From: Bacteroidota bacterium
GTDB taxonomy: Bacteria > Bacteroidota > Ignavibacteria > UBA10030 > SZUA-254
Reading direction: 5' to 3'
Assembly (NCBI GenBank): GCA_020056225.1
Contig: JAGVIE010000013.1
Span: 1 to 64,000 of the forward strand
DNA: 64,000 nt
Shown piece after piece: positions 19,197-29,392 of this stretch. The position numbers were made by a program, and so were the translations under genes. Position 1 is the stretch's first letter. The number at the start of each line of letters is the position of its first letter. The notes beneath the pieces were generated by a model. That model was given only the letters and a program-made list of their open reading frames with translations. It had not been told where the DNA came from and made no database searches.

Positions 19197-21500
19197 ATGC
19201 CTCTACCACGCAAATTCATTGCACCGATTATTATTTTCTTTGCATTGATTAACACATCATTCATCGATCATAATTCCGGTACTAAAGAAACGCCGTTTCG
19301 TAAAACGGAAAAGATAAATACTGTTGATTCCGACATCGATGACATCCGTTCATCAATAGGAATATACATCTGGCCCACCGATGCGAGCAATAGAATCACC
19401 TCTTCATTTGCTGAATACAGAACTAACCATTTTCACGGCGGTATTGATATCAGCACTAACGGACAAACGGGATATAAAGTGCTTGCAGTTCAGGATGGAT
19501 ATGTTTCACGCATAAAAATTACACCCAATGGATACGGGAAGATGTTGTTCGTCCGGCATAACGACGGTTACGTGAGCACATACGCGCACTTGAAATCTTT
19601 CAATGAGGCAATCACAAAAGTAACACGCACCGAACAATTCCGTAAAGAAACATATTCCGTTGATCTTATTTTAGATTCCGTTCAGCTTCCTGTAAATCAA
19701 GGAGACATAATCGCATATACAGGTGAAACCGGTTTCGGTCCGCCGCATCTCCATTTTGAATTACGCGATCATAATCTAAACCCGATCAATCCGCTTCTAA
19801 GCGGAAACTACACGATCCCGGACAACATCCCGCCACACATCAGACGCGTTATGGTAACACCCATAGGATACAGTTCTACTATTGACAACAGCTCTGCGGC
19901 AAAGTATTTCAGCCGTTTCCCGCGAAGCAAACGTCAACTAACCATTCCACAATCGATAAGAGCGCATGGTCTGGTAGGATTCGGAGTCGATGCAGTTGAT
20001 CGCACCGATGGGGTATGGGGTCGGACAGGTATCCATGGAATGGATTTTTATTTAGACGACCGTTTGATTTTTTCGATGGAGCTGAACAAAGTTCCGGTCG
20101 ATGAAACAAAACAAATCGATTTGCATTATGATCTTGAATCAATATTAGAAGGAAAAGGAAAATTTCAAAAGCTTTATATCGATCAAGGAAATTCACTCCC
20201 CTTCTACAACTCAAAACCCGAAGCCGCGGGAATAATAAATACCGATTTACTTACTGAGGGCAGTCACGAGTACAGGATTGTATGTACCGATATTCAGGGT
20301 AACGCATCAACACTTACAGGCACAATAATCGCGAATCACCGACCTGAAATAAATATCTCAAGTTATACGGATAATGAAATTGTGCTGAGCGGAAACAATC
20401 TGGAATCCATCGATAAATGTTTTGTATATGGAAAACGATCTTTCCAAACGATATGGTCCCAGCATACGCTCATCAAAGGAAGATTTGAAATTTCGGATAA
20501 GGAACTGCGGCTTCCCATTAACACGAAACCTTATGATGTTGTAAAAGTAGTGGCAGCTACCCAGGCAGGCTCGCTATCTCTGCCGATATTTCATTTCATT
20601 AAAAAAACGTATAGTGCTGTACGCGATATTCACATCAAATCAGATATATTAAAGGATTACATCCTATTCACACTGACCACCGAGGGTGTGTTCACTGAAA
20701 CTCCAGAACTGATCGTTCACGAAGGATCATCTAATCGGTCACTATCGGCTAATGCCATTGAGATCAACAAATATCAAGCGACATTTTTACCCTCGGACTC
20801 ATATCATGGGGAACGAGCAGTGGAAGTGAACGCTGAAGTCAATGGCAAAGCGGCATCATCTTCAGCCACGTTAACACTTTATCCAATTCCTACGGACAAA
20901 TCGGGCAGATTTTCAACACGCGAGGGACTTAGTATTACCTACGACTCCGGAGCCGTGTATACACCTTTATTCCTTCAGGTTCAGTATGATAATGATAATC
21001 GTCTATCTTCTTATAAACTCGAACCAGCCGATGAACTTCTACACAAAGGCATCAAGGTGAGCGTACCTATAAATTCCTCCTCGATAGACAAAAACAATTT
21101 GGGATTGTATTATCGATTGAACGGCGGGTGGATTTTCCAGACACAACATGTTGACAGCGGATCGAACACTTTTTCTACCTTACTTACACATAAACTTGGC
21201 GAATTGGCTGTTATGCAGGATGAGGTTCAGCCGAGTTTTGGGTATATAAGAGTGAAAGCCGGAAGCAGTTCGGTTTACATTTCATTCCGGTATCACGATA
21301 ATCTCTCGGGGGTTGATACCGACGAAATAAAGATGTACATTGATGGTAAACTTGTTATTCCCGAAATCGACGGTGAACATAGCCGTGTATGGTACCAATA
21401 TGAAGAACAATTATTAAACGGAAAACATAACCTTGAAATTAAAATGAAGGACCGAGCCAAGAACGAAACAAAATTGATTCGCAACTTCACAATAAGATAA
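19197..21500 (+). CDS. M23-family (LytM) metallopeptidase with large C-terminal beta domains
   Basis: A 767-residue exported protein with one N-terminal hydrophobic segment. The LytM domain spans about residues 55-190. Zinc ligands are H80 and D84 in HFHGGIDIS, and the H-L-H pair is in PPHLHFELRD near 184-186, with a further His in YAHLKS. It should cut peptide cross-links in peptidoglycan, or act as a LytM scaffold for amidases, in the periplasm. The remaining 570 residues are strand-rich and end with an RDRAKNET-like bacterial Ig-type fold. I take ATG 19197 as the start; a TTG three bases earlier is also possible. Confidence 0.88.
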   Translation: MPLPRKFIAPIIIFFALINTSFIDHNSGTKETPFRKTEKINTVDSDIDDIRSSIGIYIWPTDASNRITSSFAEYRTNHFHGGIDISTNGQTGYKVLAVQDGYVSRIKITPNGYGKMLFVRHNDGYVSTYAHLKSFNEAITKVTRTEQFRKETYSVDLILDSVQLPVNQGDIIAYTGETGFGPPHLHFELRDHNLNPINPLLSGNYTIPDNIPPHIRRVMVTPIGYSSTIDNSSAAKYFSRFPRSKRQLTIPQSIRAHGLVGFGVDAVDRTDGVWGRTGIHGMDFYLDDRLIFSMELNKVPVDETKQIDLHYDLESILEGKGKFQKLYIDQGNSLPFYNSKPEAAGIINTDLLTEGSHEYRIVCTDIQGNASTLTGTIIANHRPEINISSYTDNEIVLSGNNLESIDKCFVYGKRSFQTIWSQHTLIKGRFEISDKELRLPINTKPYDVVKVVAATQAGSLSLPIFHFIKKTYSAVRDIHIKSDILKDYILFTLTTEGVFTETPELIVHEGSSNRSLSANAIEINKYQATFLPSDSYHGERAVEVNAEVNGKAASSSATLTLYPIPTDKSGRFSTREGLSITYDSGAVYTPLFLQVQYDNDNRLSSYKLEPADELLHKGIKVSVPINSSSIDKNNLGLYYRLNGGWIFQTQHVDSGSNTFSTLLTHKLGELAVMQDEVQPSFGYIRVKAGSSSVYISFRYHDNLSGVDTDEIKMYIDGKLVIPEIDGEHSRVWYQYEEQLLNGKHNLEIKMKDRAKNETKLIRNFTIR

Positions 21501-21549
21501 TGCGGTGTTTCTAACCCGCATCATTAATCTTTAATCTGAAATCCTCCAT

Positions 21550-24312
21550 ATGTCCGAATTACCAAAAGCATACAATCCGAAAGAAGCAGAAGAAAAGTGG
21601 TACCCATTCTGGGAACAGCACAAGTTCTTTCATGCTGAAATAAAACCAGGCAAAGTTCCATATACTATTGTCATTCCGCCGCCAAATATCACCGGAATAC
21701 TTACGATGGGACATGTACTGAACAACACGATCCAGGATGTTTTCATCCGCTGGAAACGGATGCAGGGTTTTGAAAGTTTATGGATGCCCGGAACCGACCA
21801 TGCCGGCATCGCTACACAAAATGTTGTTGAAAAATCGCTGGCAAAAGAAGGTAAGAATCGCCACAATCTCGGCAGGGAACAATTTCTTGAGCGCGTTTGG
21901 AATTGGAAAGAACAATATGGCGGAACAATAATCAAACAGTTGAAAAAGCTCGGCACTTCTTGCGATTGGGAACGAGAACGATTCACCATGGATGAGGGAT
22001 TGTCAGATGCCGTTCAAGAAATTTTCATCCGCCTTTACAATAAAGGTCTGATATACCGAGGTAAGTATATTGTGAACTGGTGTCCGAAAGATCATACCGC
22101 CATCAGCGATGATGAGGTGAATTTCACCGAACAGAACGATCATTTGTGGTACATAAAATATCCTATCAAAGATTTGAATGAATACGCGGTCGTTGCCACC
22201 ACACGTCCGGAAACAATGTTAGGCGATACTGCGGTAGCTGTAAACCCGAAAGACGAGCGCTATAAAAATTTGGTTGGGCGCAGTGTACTCCTGCCGCTGA
22301 CGGATCGGGAAATACCGATCATAACAGACGACATCATAGATATGTCGTTCGGAACAGGTATGGTGAAGGTAACCCCGGCACACGATCCGAACGATTACTG
22401 GATCGGTGAAAGGCATAATGCCGGTGTTGGTCAGCGCCACTTCATGTCACCAATAAACATATTCGATATCTCGGCGAAAACAAACGATAACGTTCCCATA
22501 AAATACAGGGGATTAGATCGATTCGAAGTACGCAAGCAGGTAATTAAAGACCTTGATGAACTCGGACTTTTAGTAAAGATCGAACCGTATACGCACAATG
22601 TCGGCAGGTGCTATCGATGCGATACTATAATCGAACCGTATCTTTCCGATCAATGGTTCGTAAAAATGAAACCTCTTGCCGAACCCGCATTGAAAGTTGT
22701 GCTCAACGGTGAGATCAAATTCCATCCCGATCGCTGGACTAAAGTATATGAACACTGGATGACCAATATCCGCGACTGGTGTATATCCCGGCAACTCTGG
22801 TGGGGGCACAGGATTCCGGTGTGGTATTGTGAACAATTAAACAGGATCGATTGCAAACAACCGATTGTATCGAAAGAGAAACCGGATAAATGTCCGCATT
22901 GTGCTTCGACTGATCTACGACAGGATGAAGATGTTTTAGATACTTGGTTCTCATCATGGCTCTGGCCCTTTTCAACTCTTGGTTGGCATAAAGAAACACC
23001 TGAGCTTAGATATTTTTATCCGACAGACGCTTTAGTCACCGCGCCAGACATAATCTTCTTCTGGGTTGCGCGCATGATCATGGCAGGATTGGAAGTAATG
23101 GGTGATATTCCGAATCAAGACGGTTCACCGAGATTGAAAGACAGCCAGAAAATTCCTTTTAAAGATGTTTACTTCACAAGTCTCATCCGCGATATGAAGG
23201 GCAGGAAGATGAGTAAATCACTCGGCAACTCTCCCGATCCGCTCGATGTTATAGCCGAGTACGGAGCCGACGCTCTGCGTTTTACAATTCTTTATCTCGC
23301 ACCGCTCGGTCAGGATGTTCTTTATTCGAACGAGAAATGTGAACTTGGCAGGAATTTCGCCAATAAGATTTGGAATGCAGGCAGGTTCCTCTTGATGAAC
23401 AAAGAACAGTTGGAAGCGGCAAAACCCGGCGAATTGAAACTTAAAAATCAAAACGCAAAACTCTCAGAGCTTCATCTTGATCTTGCCGACCGCTGGATTC
23501 TCTCTCGCCTCAATTCCACTATAGGAGACCTTAACGATTTACTTACCAAATTCGAAATTAACCAAGCGACGAAAATTCTCTACGACTTCATCTGGCACGA
23601 CTTCTGCGATTGGTATGTTGAAATGATCAAAGGCAGATTATACGGTGATGAATCCCAGGAAACTAAAGAAATCGTTCTAAACCGATCGATAGCTATTTTC
23701 GATCGTTCTCTGAAACTCTTACACCCTTTCATGCCGTTTGTAACCGAGGAACTCTGGCAGTATCTTGCAATACGTAATGCCGATGAATCGATTATGGTTT
23801 CTGATTTTCCGGTTTCCGATATAAAACGGATCGATCGTCTGACCGAATTAGAAATGACATTTGTCCAGAACGTCATCAACAGTATCCGAAATGTCCGCGG
23901 CGAGCTATCGGTGCCGCCTTCAAAAGAGATTGAGATGATTGTGTGTTTCGCAGATAAATCGAAAGAAGAAATTATCGGTAAATACCGGAGTTATTTCCAG
24001 CGCTTAGCCCGTGTTACCAAGATCGGCACATTGGGAAATTCTTCCAAACCCAAATTCTCTGCCAGCACCGTTGTTGAAGGCGGTGAGGTATTTATTCCAC
24101 TCGAAGGACTGATAGATATCAAGGCAGAGCGTGACCGCATCCAAAAAGAGATCGACCATGTTAGATCTATGGTTGATATGACCGAAAAAAAATTAACCAA
24201 TGAAAAATTCCGCAATAAAGCGCCGAAAGAAGTTGTAGATAAAGAGATAGAAAAATTAGATAATTTCAAGGTAACCTTGGTTAAATTGGAGATTAATCTA
24301 AAAGCATTGTAA
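21550..24312 (+). CDS. valS: Valyl-tRNA synthetase
   Basis: This 920-residue class Ia synthetase begins LPKAYNPKEAEEKWYPFW. The HIGH-type signature is PPNITGILTMGHVL (about residues 42-55), and KMSKS is K553-M-S-K-S in GRKMSKSLGNSPDP. The editing domain is recognisable (TTRPETMLGDTAVAVNP), zinc-type CPHC residues precede DEDVLDTWFSSWLWPFSTLG, and a C-terminal coiled coil closes the protein. It charges tRNA-Val with valine. It lies 49 bp after the M23 gene, in the same direction. Confidence 0.98.
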   Translation: MSELPKAYNPKEAEEKWYPFWEQHKFFHAEIKPGKVPYTIVIPPPNITGILTMGHVLNNTIQDVFIRWKRMQGFESLWMPGTDHAGIATQNVVEKSLAKEGKNRHNLGREQFLERVWNWKEQYGGTIIKQLKKLGTSCDWERERFTMDEGLSDAVQEIFIRLYNKGLIYRGKYIVNWCPKDHTAISDDEVNFTEQNDHLWYIKYPIKDLNEYAVVATTRPETMLGDTAVAVNPKDERYKNLVGRSVLLPLTDREIPIITDDIIDMSFGTGMVKVTPAHDPNDYWIGERHNAGVGQRHFMSPINIFDISAKTNDNVPIKYRGLDRFEVRKQVIKDLDELGLLVKIEPYTHNVGRCYRCDTIIEPYLSDQWFVKMKPLAEPALKVVLNGEIKFHPDRWTKVYEHWMTNIRDWCISRQLWWGHRIPVWYCEQLNRIDCKQPIVSKEKPDKCPHCASTDLRQDEDVLDTWFSSWLWPFSTLGWHKETPELRYFYPTDALVTAPDIIFFWVARMIMAGLEVMGDIPNQDGSPRLKDSQKIPFKDVYFTSLIRDMKGRKMSKSLGNSPDPLDVIAEYGADALRFTILYLAPLGQDVLYSNEKCELGRNFANKIWNAGRFLLMNKEQLEAAKPGELKLKNQNAKLSELHLDLADRWILSRLNSTIGDLNDLLTKFEINQATKILYDFIWHDFCDWYVEMIKGRLYGDESQETKEIVLNRSIAIFDRSLKLLHPFMPFVTEELWQYLAIRNADESIMVSDFPVSDIKRIDRLTELEMTFVQNVINSIRNVRGELSVPPSKEIEMIVCFADKSKEEIIGKYRSYFQRLARVTKIGTLGNSSKPKFSASTVVEGGEVFIPLEGLIDIKAERDRIQKEIDHVRSMVDMTEKKLTNEKFRNKAPKEVVDKEIEKLDNFKVTLVKLEINLKAL

Positions 24313-24328
24313 AAGAAAGGAGATCATC

Positions 24329-24829
24329 ATGGTAAAAAATAAATTCTCTTTTATTCTTTTTACAACAGCAGTGCTTATCGCATGCAATTCCCGTCCTCAA
24401 CAGCAATTGGATCTTAAGCAAGTCCGAACGTTCGTAGAGGCACAAAATGTTAAATGGTTCGACGCCGTTAGGCAATACGATGTACCTTCTCTTCTTTCCC
24501 TCTATACCGAAGACGCAACCTTAATGCCCCCCAACTTTCCTATGCTGAGAGGCAAGCGGCAAATAAAAGCGTATTACGATAGAATGACGATCAGGAAAAT
24601 AAAAATATCAAAAGGAGTAATGAACATACTTGAGCTTAGCGGCAAAGACAGTACTGTTTATGAGATTGGTCAGTATATAATGGATATTGAAAGACCGGCA
24701 ATGCAACCGGTTTCAGATACCGGAAAATATAACACTATCTGGAAATTACAATCAGACGGTACGTGGAAAATATACGCCGACTGCTGGAACAGCAATAAAC
24801 CATTGAAATTGATTCCGCAAAATAATTAG
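24329..24829 (+). CDS. SnoaL/DUF4440-like lipoprotein
   Basis: A 166-residue protein with a lipobox in VLIACNSRP (Cys at about residue 19). The mature domain has the NTF2-like pattern: a first helix with WFDAVRQYDVPSLLSLYTEDATLMPPN, then RGKRQIKAYYDRM, and a closing strand pair GKYNTIWKLQSDGTWKIYADCWN. This matches the SnoaL/DUF4440 ketosteroid-isomerase-like fold. Such proteins may be enzymes or simple binding modules; no catalytic assignment is possible. A strong AAAGGAG lies before the ATG. It is 16 bp after valS. Confidence 0.75.
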   Translation: MVKNKFSFILFTTAVLIACNSRPQQQLDLKQVRTFVEAQNVKWFDAVRQYDVPSLLSLYTEDATLMPPNFPMLRGKRQIKAYYDRMTIRKIKISKGVMNILELSGKDSTVYEIGQYIMDIERPAMQPVSDTGKYNTIWKLQSDGTWKIYADCWNSNKPLKLIPQNN

Positions 24830-24900
24830 GCAATTACATAATAATATCAGCCTGCTGATTTTATAAATTTATCTACTATTAACTACTTGTGGAGATACAA

Positions 24901-27039
24901 ATGAAAAAAATATTCTACATCTTTCTACTTGTTCTTAGTGCTCTCACCGCACTCAGCCAAAAACGTGCATTTACACTGAATGACCTGTATCAGATCAAGA
25001 ATTTTGCTGATCCACAATATTCACCCGACAGCAAAATGATTACTTTTGTGGTTACCGAAAGTTTCCTCAAAGAAGGAAAATCAAACCAGGATGTGTACAT
25101 CATGAATGCCGATGGAAGCGAAATGAAAAATCTTACAAACCATCCATCATCCGACAATCACCCACGCTGGTCGCCTGACGGGAAATCAATCATGTTCTTA
25201 TCGACACGCAACAACGGATCGCAGCTATGGCGTGTTCCCGCTGACAGTGGTAAAGCAGTTCAAATAACAAATTTTTCAATGGGTGTTAGCGATGCGGAAA
25301 TTTCACCCGATGGAAATATGGTAATCTTCTCCAGCGATGTTTTCCCCGATTGTCCGGTAAATAACGATTGCAACAAATATAATGACAGCACAATGAGTAA
25401 TGGATCCATCCAGGCACATATGGCTGATAAATTATTGTACCGTCACTGGACCGATTGGAAAAATGGTAAAGTCACGCATCTAATATCCTATTTGATAGGA
25501 TCGGATAAATATTCTGATATCACACCCGGTCAATTCGATTCACCATCCTGGGAACAAGGCAGTGTGGGTTTTGCATTTGCATCTGATGGAAAAGAGATAT
25601 GTTATGTATCCAACCATGAAACACAGGAGGCAGATAATACCAATAAAGATTTATGGATAAATAATTCATCAACCGGTATTATCCTTGATAAAAAAGCAGA
25701 TAATCCAAATGCAGTATTCCCTTCTACAGTCTATACGGAATACAGCAAAGAGCCTGTTAATATTACTACAGAGAACAAAGGATATGATGGATATCCTCAA
25801 TACTCACCGGATGGAAAATATATTGCGTACAAATTTCAGAAAACTCCGATGTATGAATCCGACCGGCTTTATCTATATCTCTTCGATCGTGCAACGGGTT
25901 TCAAAACTGTGATGACTGAAAAATTCGACAATGACATAAACGATATAAGATGGTCACCGGATTCAAAAAGCATTTACTTCATCGCAGAAGTTGAAGGTCA
26001 TTCCCCGATTTATAGGATAGATATTACATCCAAGAATATTACGAAGATCGTTGACATTATAACAATAGATGCATTCTCAGTTTCTCCTGACGGCAAGTCG
26101 CTGGTTTTCGTTCGCCGCTCAGTCGGTGAGCCTGCGGAAATATGGAGCTGTCTATCCAACGGAAAAAAACTTAAACAACTCACTTTTTTCAATAAATCAC
26201 TCGCAGATCAGATCGATATTCGTCCGGCAGATGAGATGTGGATTAATTCTCCTACGGGAAAAAAAATCCACACATTTATCGTAAAGCCCCATAACTTCGA
26301 CCCGGATAAAAAATATCCGCTGATACTAAATGTACACGGCGGTCCGCATTCGCAATGGAAAGATGCGTTCCGCGGTGATTGGCAAGTGTATCCCGGCGCA
26401 GGATACATAGTTGCATTTCCGAACCCTCACGGATCGAATGGATATGGACAAGAATTCTCCGACGGTATTTGCAAAGATTGGGGCGGAAAAGTTTATCAGG
26501 ACGTGATGGCAGTTGCAGATTCACTTGGAAACATTCCTTACGTCGATAAAGATCGCATGGGTGCAATGGGTTGGTCGTATGGCGGCTATATGATGATGTG
26601 GCTTGAAGGACATACCGATCGCTTTAAAGCGATCGCCAGTATGATGGGAGTATATAACCTAACGGCAATGCACGGAGCGACCGAAGAACTTTGGTTCCCT
26701 GAGTGGGAATTGAACGGCTCACCCTGGGATTCAGACCTGTATCAAAAATTCTCGCCGAATAATTATGTGAAATATTTCAAGACGCCATGCCTCGTGATAA
26801 CCGGTGAAAAAGATTACCGGGTTCCATACACACAGAGCCTGGAATTCTTTACAGATTTACAAAAGATGCAAGTGCCTTCACGATTGATTGTATTCCCAAA
26901 CGATGGGCATTGGCCCTCCGGTGTGAAATCGATGCCGTTGTATTACAACGCACACCTTGATTGGTTCCATAAATATTTAAAAGGTGATCCCGCACCATAC
27001 GACATGACAAGGATGCTGAGAAACCAGGCATTCAGATAA
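24901..27039 (+). CDS. S9-family prolyl oligopeptidase-like peptidase (secreted)
   Basis: I place the start at the ATG 24901, because GGAG at 24891-24894 is its binding site and upstream in-frame codons add only four residues. The 712-residue product has a signal peptide ending at LSQ, then a seven-bladed propeller with repeated PQYSPDSK, PRWSPDGKS and IRWSPDSKS blades, and a C-terminal alpha/beta hydrolase. The nucleophile is S559 in GWSYGGYMMMW; the acid is in TGEKDYRVPYTQS and the base in NDGHWPSG. It should cleave dipeptides or acylated residues from oligopeptides in the periplasm. A strong terminator follows. Confidence 0.93.
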   Translation: MKKIFYIFLLVLSALTALSQKRAFTLNDLYQIKNFADPQYSPDSKMITFVVTESFLKEGKSNQDVYIMNADGSEMKNLTNHPSSDNHPRWSPDGKSIMFLSTRNNGSQLWRVPADSGKAVQITNFSMGVSDAEISPDGNMVIFSSDVFPDCPVNNDCNKYNDSTMSNGSIQAHMADKLLYRHWTDWKNGKVTHLISYLIGSDKYSDITPGQFDSPSWEQGSVGFAFASDGKEICYVSNHETQEADNTNKDLWINNSSTGIILDKKADNPNAVFPSTVYTEYSKEPVNITTENKGYDGYPQYSPDGKYIAYKFQKTPMYESDRLYLYLFDRATGFKTVMTEKFDNDINDIRWSPDSKSIYFIAEVEGHSPIYRIDITSKNITKIVDIITIDAFSVSPDGKSLVFVRRSVGEPAEIWSCLSNGKKLKQLTFFNKSLADQIDIRPADEMWINSPTGKKIHTFIVKPHNFDPDKKYPLILNVHGGPHSQWKDAFRGDWQVYPGAGYIVAFPNPHGSNGYGQEFSDGICKDWGGKVYQDVMAVADSLGNIPYVDKDRMGAMGWSYGGYMMMWLEGHTDRFKAIASMMGVYNLTAMHGATEELWFPEWELNGSPWDSDLYQKFSPNNYVKYFKTPCLVITGEKDYRVPYTQSLEFFTDLQKMQVPSRLIVFPNDGHWPSGVKSMPLYYNAHLDWFHKYLKGDPAPYDMTRMLRNQAFR

Positions 27040-27063
27040 TTGAAGTATAATCATATTACAAAA

Positions 27064-27091
27064 AAAAGCCCGGTTGTTTTTCCGGGCTTTT
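27064..27091. terminator. Bidirectional Rho-independent terminator
   Basis: A perfect 10-bp stem, AAAAGCCCGG at 27064-27073 pairing with CCGGGCTTTT at 27082-27091, has A/T runs on both sides. It lies between the convergent S9 peptidase and response regulator genes and can serve both strands. Confidence 0.85.
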
Positions 27092-27119
27092 CCTGTTATT
27101 GGGATGTTAATAATTCAAA

Positions 27120-27482
27120 TCATAGAAGTCGTTCAATCGTTGAGAGCAATTCTCCCAAGTCGTATGGCTTTTCAAGAAAGTCTTCCGCACCCAATCTTTT
27201 CGCCGCCAGTGCATTTGCCACATCTGCATAAGCGGTTAACATAATTACTTTTGTTGAAGGTGAATTTTCTTTAATAAATTTCAATACTTCCAGACCATCC
27301 TTCTTAGGCATTTTGATATCGAGTATGGCAAGATCAAATTTCTTCTCCGTGCTAAGAGTGATGGCTTGTGCCCCATCAAATGCAACAGAAACATTATACC
27401 CCACATTCGAGAGCTCCCTCGATAACAGATTGACAAGATCCTCATCATCATCTGCAGAAAGTATATTATATTTTTGCTCCAT
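27120..27482 (-). CDS. Single-domain response regulator (CheY-like receiver)
   Basis: This 120-residue protein is only a receiver domain. The acidic pocket is D11-D12-D13, the phosphorylation site is D55 in LAILDIKMPKKDG, the switch Thr is in VIMLTAYADV and the conserved Lys is in FLEKPYDLGEL. With no output domain it must act by protein contact or in a phosphorelay. No kinase lies next to it; the GAF histidine kinase at 15542-17350 is the nearest in the window. It has its own transcript, bounded upstream by a minus-strand terminator near 27560. Confidence 0.92.
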   Translation of the reverse strand: MEQKYNILSADDDEDLVNLLSRELSNVGYNVSVAFDGAQAITLSTEKKFDLAILDIKMPKKDGLEVLKFIKENSPSTKVIMLTAYADVANALAAKRLGAEDFLEKPYDLGELLSTIERLL

Positions 27483-27542
27483 GGCGTACTCCTTCTGGGC
27501 AGTAATATACGATATTTTTTATTTTTATACTATTGTTGTGTA

Positions 27543-27585
27543 TCAAATAAAAATAAAAAACCCTGCCACTAAATTGTAACAGGGT
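27543..27585 (-). terminator. Rho-independent terminator
   Basis: Read on the minus strand, ACCCTGTTAC pairs with GTGGCAGGGT (two G-T wobbles) around a six-base AATTTA loop, followed by a T-rich tract TTTTTTATTTTTATTTGA. It would end transcripts coming from the MFS gene before the response regulator. In the rest of the 310-bp gap between these genes I see only AT-rich sequence and no gene. Confidence 0.7.
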
Positions 27586-27792
27586 AATCGATAACCAAAC
27601 ATCCTCAATAGGTTGGTAATATTGAAGAGATATTTATCCTCCCACCTAGTCTGTACGTATATAATGTTCTTTATGTTGCAATAGTTCCCTACGCAATTTT
27701 ACCTAATATTCGTTTTAATTGTGCTGTTTTTCGACAATATCAGATTTCTGGGAACGTCATCCTTCACGCCTATATGATGGGAAGTCTCCATT

Positions 27793-29175
27793 TCATTCAT
27801 TTGATCTATGAACTTTCCCCCGCCCGAGCGAAGCAAATATCCCAATGAAACAAAGTGAGGCAAATATGATGAATGCTACTCTTATACTGCCAACAAATTC
27901 CGGGAAGTTCCCGGCTGTTATCTGGATCCTTCCTATACTCAATGAAAATATAAGTATCACGATTCCCATACTCAGCATCTGTCCGGTAAGCCGCATGGTA
28001 CCAAGTGTCGCGGAAGCGATACTGTAATATTCTTTTGTCACGGAACTCATGACCGCATTTGTATTAGGGGATGAAAATAATCCGAATCCAACGCCAAGAA
28101 ATATTAAATTGATCGTAACTATTGTAAGAGATGTATCGCTCGTGATAAAAGCGAATAAAAAAAGACCGACAACTGTAAATGCCATTCCGATCGATGCGAT
28201 TATTCGAGGCTCTATTTTATCAGATAGTCGACCAGCGAGCGGAGACACAATCGTCATAAAGATTGGTTGCGAGACTAAAACAATTCCAGTCGCTTGGGGA
28301 CTGAATCCTTTAACATATTGCAGATACAGACTAAGAAGAAATGTAATTGCAGATGTAGCGCTATAATTGATGAGAGCAGCAGCATTTGACAATGCAAACA
28401 CAGGATTATGAGTGAACAGTTTGATATCCAGGATGGGATTCGATATTCGTCTTTCCCAAACTACAAAAAGGATTAGCGATATGCTTCCTGTAATAATCAT
28501 GCATATTCCGGTTGCTCCCGGTAATTTGGATGAACCATACATCAATAAAAGAAGCGCTATACTGAAAAAGATCGATCCCATATAATCGAACTTGTCTCCT
28601 TTGGCTTCTGCCCATTCTCCTTTTAATTTCCATAGAGTGAAAACGACGATGATTAAACCAAGTAGAGCATTGACGACAAATATACTCATCCATCCGAAGT
28701 GCTGAGTCAGCATTCCGCCCAGAAATGGACCCGCCGATAAACCCAGATAAACAGCAGCGACATTTATCCCCAATACTCTTCCACGTTTTGCCGGAGTTGT
28801 CAGAGAGATAAGAATTGCCACGCCCGTCCCGAATATCATTGCGCCGCCTATACCTTGCATTGCCCGCAATACAATTAGCATAGGGCCGGAATTAGAAGTA
28901 AGAATTAGTAGTGAGAATATTGTATAGATCGAAACACCGTAGATAAATATTTTCTTTCTACCATAGATATCGGCTAATCTGCCAAATGGAATAAGAAAGA
29001 TCGCCGCTGATAGTAGGTATGATGTTGCAACCCAGCTTAATGATATTGCATCCAATCCAAATTCGTTACCTATCGAAGGCAGTGCTACATTAAGTGAAGA
29101 AACCATAAAGGGCGTCATAAACGACGATAACGTCGATATGATCAGCGCTGTTTTTTGATTGCTCGATTCTATCAT
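27793..29175 (-). CDS. MFS transporter, DHA2 (EmrB/QacA-like, 14-segment) family
   Basis: A 460-residue transporter with about 14 hydrophobic segments. Motif A appears as FGRLADIYGRKKIFIYG after segment 2, motif C-like glycine/proline residues in YLGLSAGPFLGGMLTQHFGWMSIF, and a second-half motif A-like SPLAGRLSDKIEPRI. DHA2 members export drugs, bile acids or dyes using the proton gradient; the substrate here is unknown. There is no adaptor (EmrA-like) or TetR-type regulator beside it. Confidence 0.9.
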   Translation of the reverse strand: MIESSNQKTALIISTLSSFMTPFMVSSLNVALPSIGNEFGLDAISLSWVATSYLLSAAIFLIPFGRLADIYGRKKIFIYGVSIYTIFSLLILTSNSGPMLIVLRAMQGIGGAMIFGTGVAILISLTTPAKRGRVLGINVAAVYLGLSAGPFLGGMLTQHFGWMSIFVVNALLGLIIVVFTLWKLKGEWAEAKGDKFDYMGSIFFSIALLLLMYGSSKLPGATGICMIITGSISLILFVVWERRISNPILDIKLFTHNPVFALSNAAALINYSATSAITFLLSLYLQYVKGFSPQATGIVLVSQPIFMTIVSPLAGRLSDKIEPRIIASIGMAFTVVGLFLFAFITSDTSLTIVTINLIFLGVGFGLFSSPNTNAVMSSVTKEYYSIASATLGTMRLTGQMLSMGIVILIFSLSIGRIQITAGNFPEFVGSIRVAFIIFASLCFIGIFASLGRGKVHRSNE

Positions 29176-29223
29176 AATGTTTGTAAAAGTACGAAAATAG
29201 TTTAACTATGGCAAAAAAGATCC

Positions 29224-29340
29224 GTCACCCTGAGCATGTCGAAGGGTGACGTTTATCGGAGGGTGACGATGAAATATTCATAATTCAGTCAATCTTAGAT
29301 CCTTCGGTAGACTCAGGATAAACGAAGCTTAGATTGACTG
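29224..29340. repeat. Dispersed intergenic repeat with two hairpins
   Basis: There are two inverted pairs. GTCACCCT (29224-29231) pairs with AGGGTGAC (29243-29250) around GAGCATGTCGA. CAGTCAATCT (29286-29295) pairs with AGATTGACTG (29331-29340). The inner word GAGCATGTCGAAGG resembles GAGCTTGTCGAAGG of the repeat at 4560, so these belong to one loose family of intergenic hairpin repeats. It sits just upstream of the MFS gene's start. Confidence 0.5.
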
Positions 29341-29363
29341 TTCCTCAATACCAAAAATAATGC

Positions 29364-29392
29364 TTGACATCTTCTAAGATTTTTACTATAAT
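29364..29392 (+). promoter_or_regulatory. Perfect sigma-70-type promoter, TTGACA-17-TATAAT
   Basis: TTGACA at 29364-29369 and TATAAT at 29387-29392 are both exact consensus hexamers with the ideal 17-bp spacer. It points toward the unrecognised operon at 29670, leaving a 5' leader of about 270 nt. Whether this lineage's main sigma factor uses the E. coli-like consensus is not shown by the sequence. Confidence 0.55.
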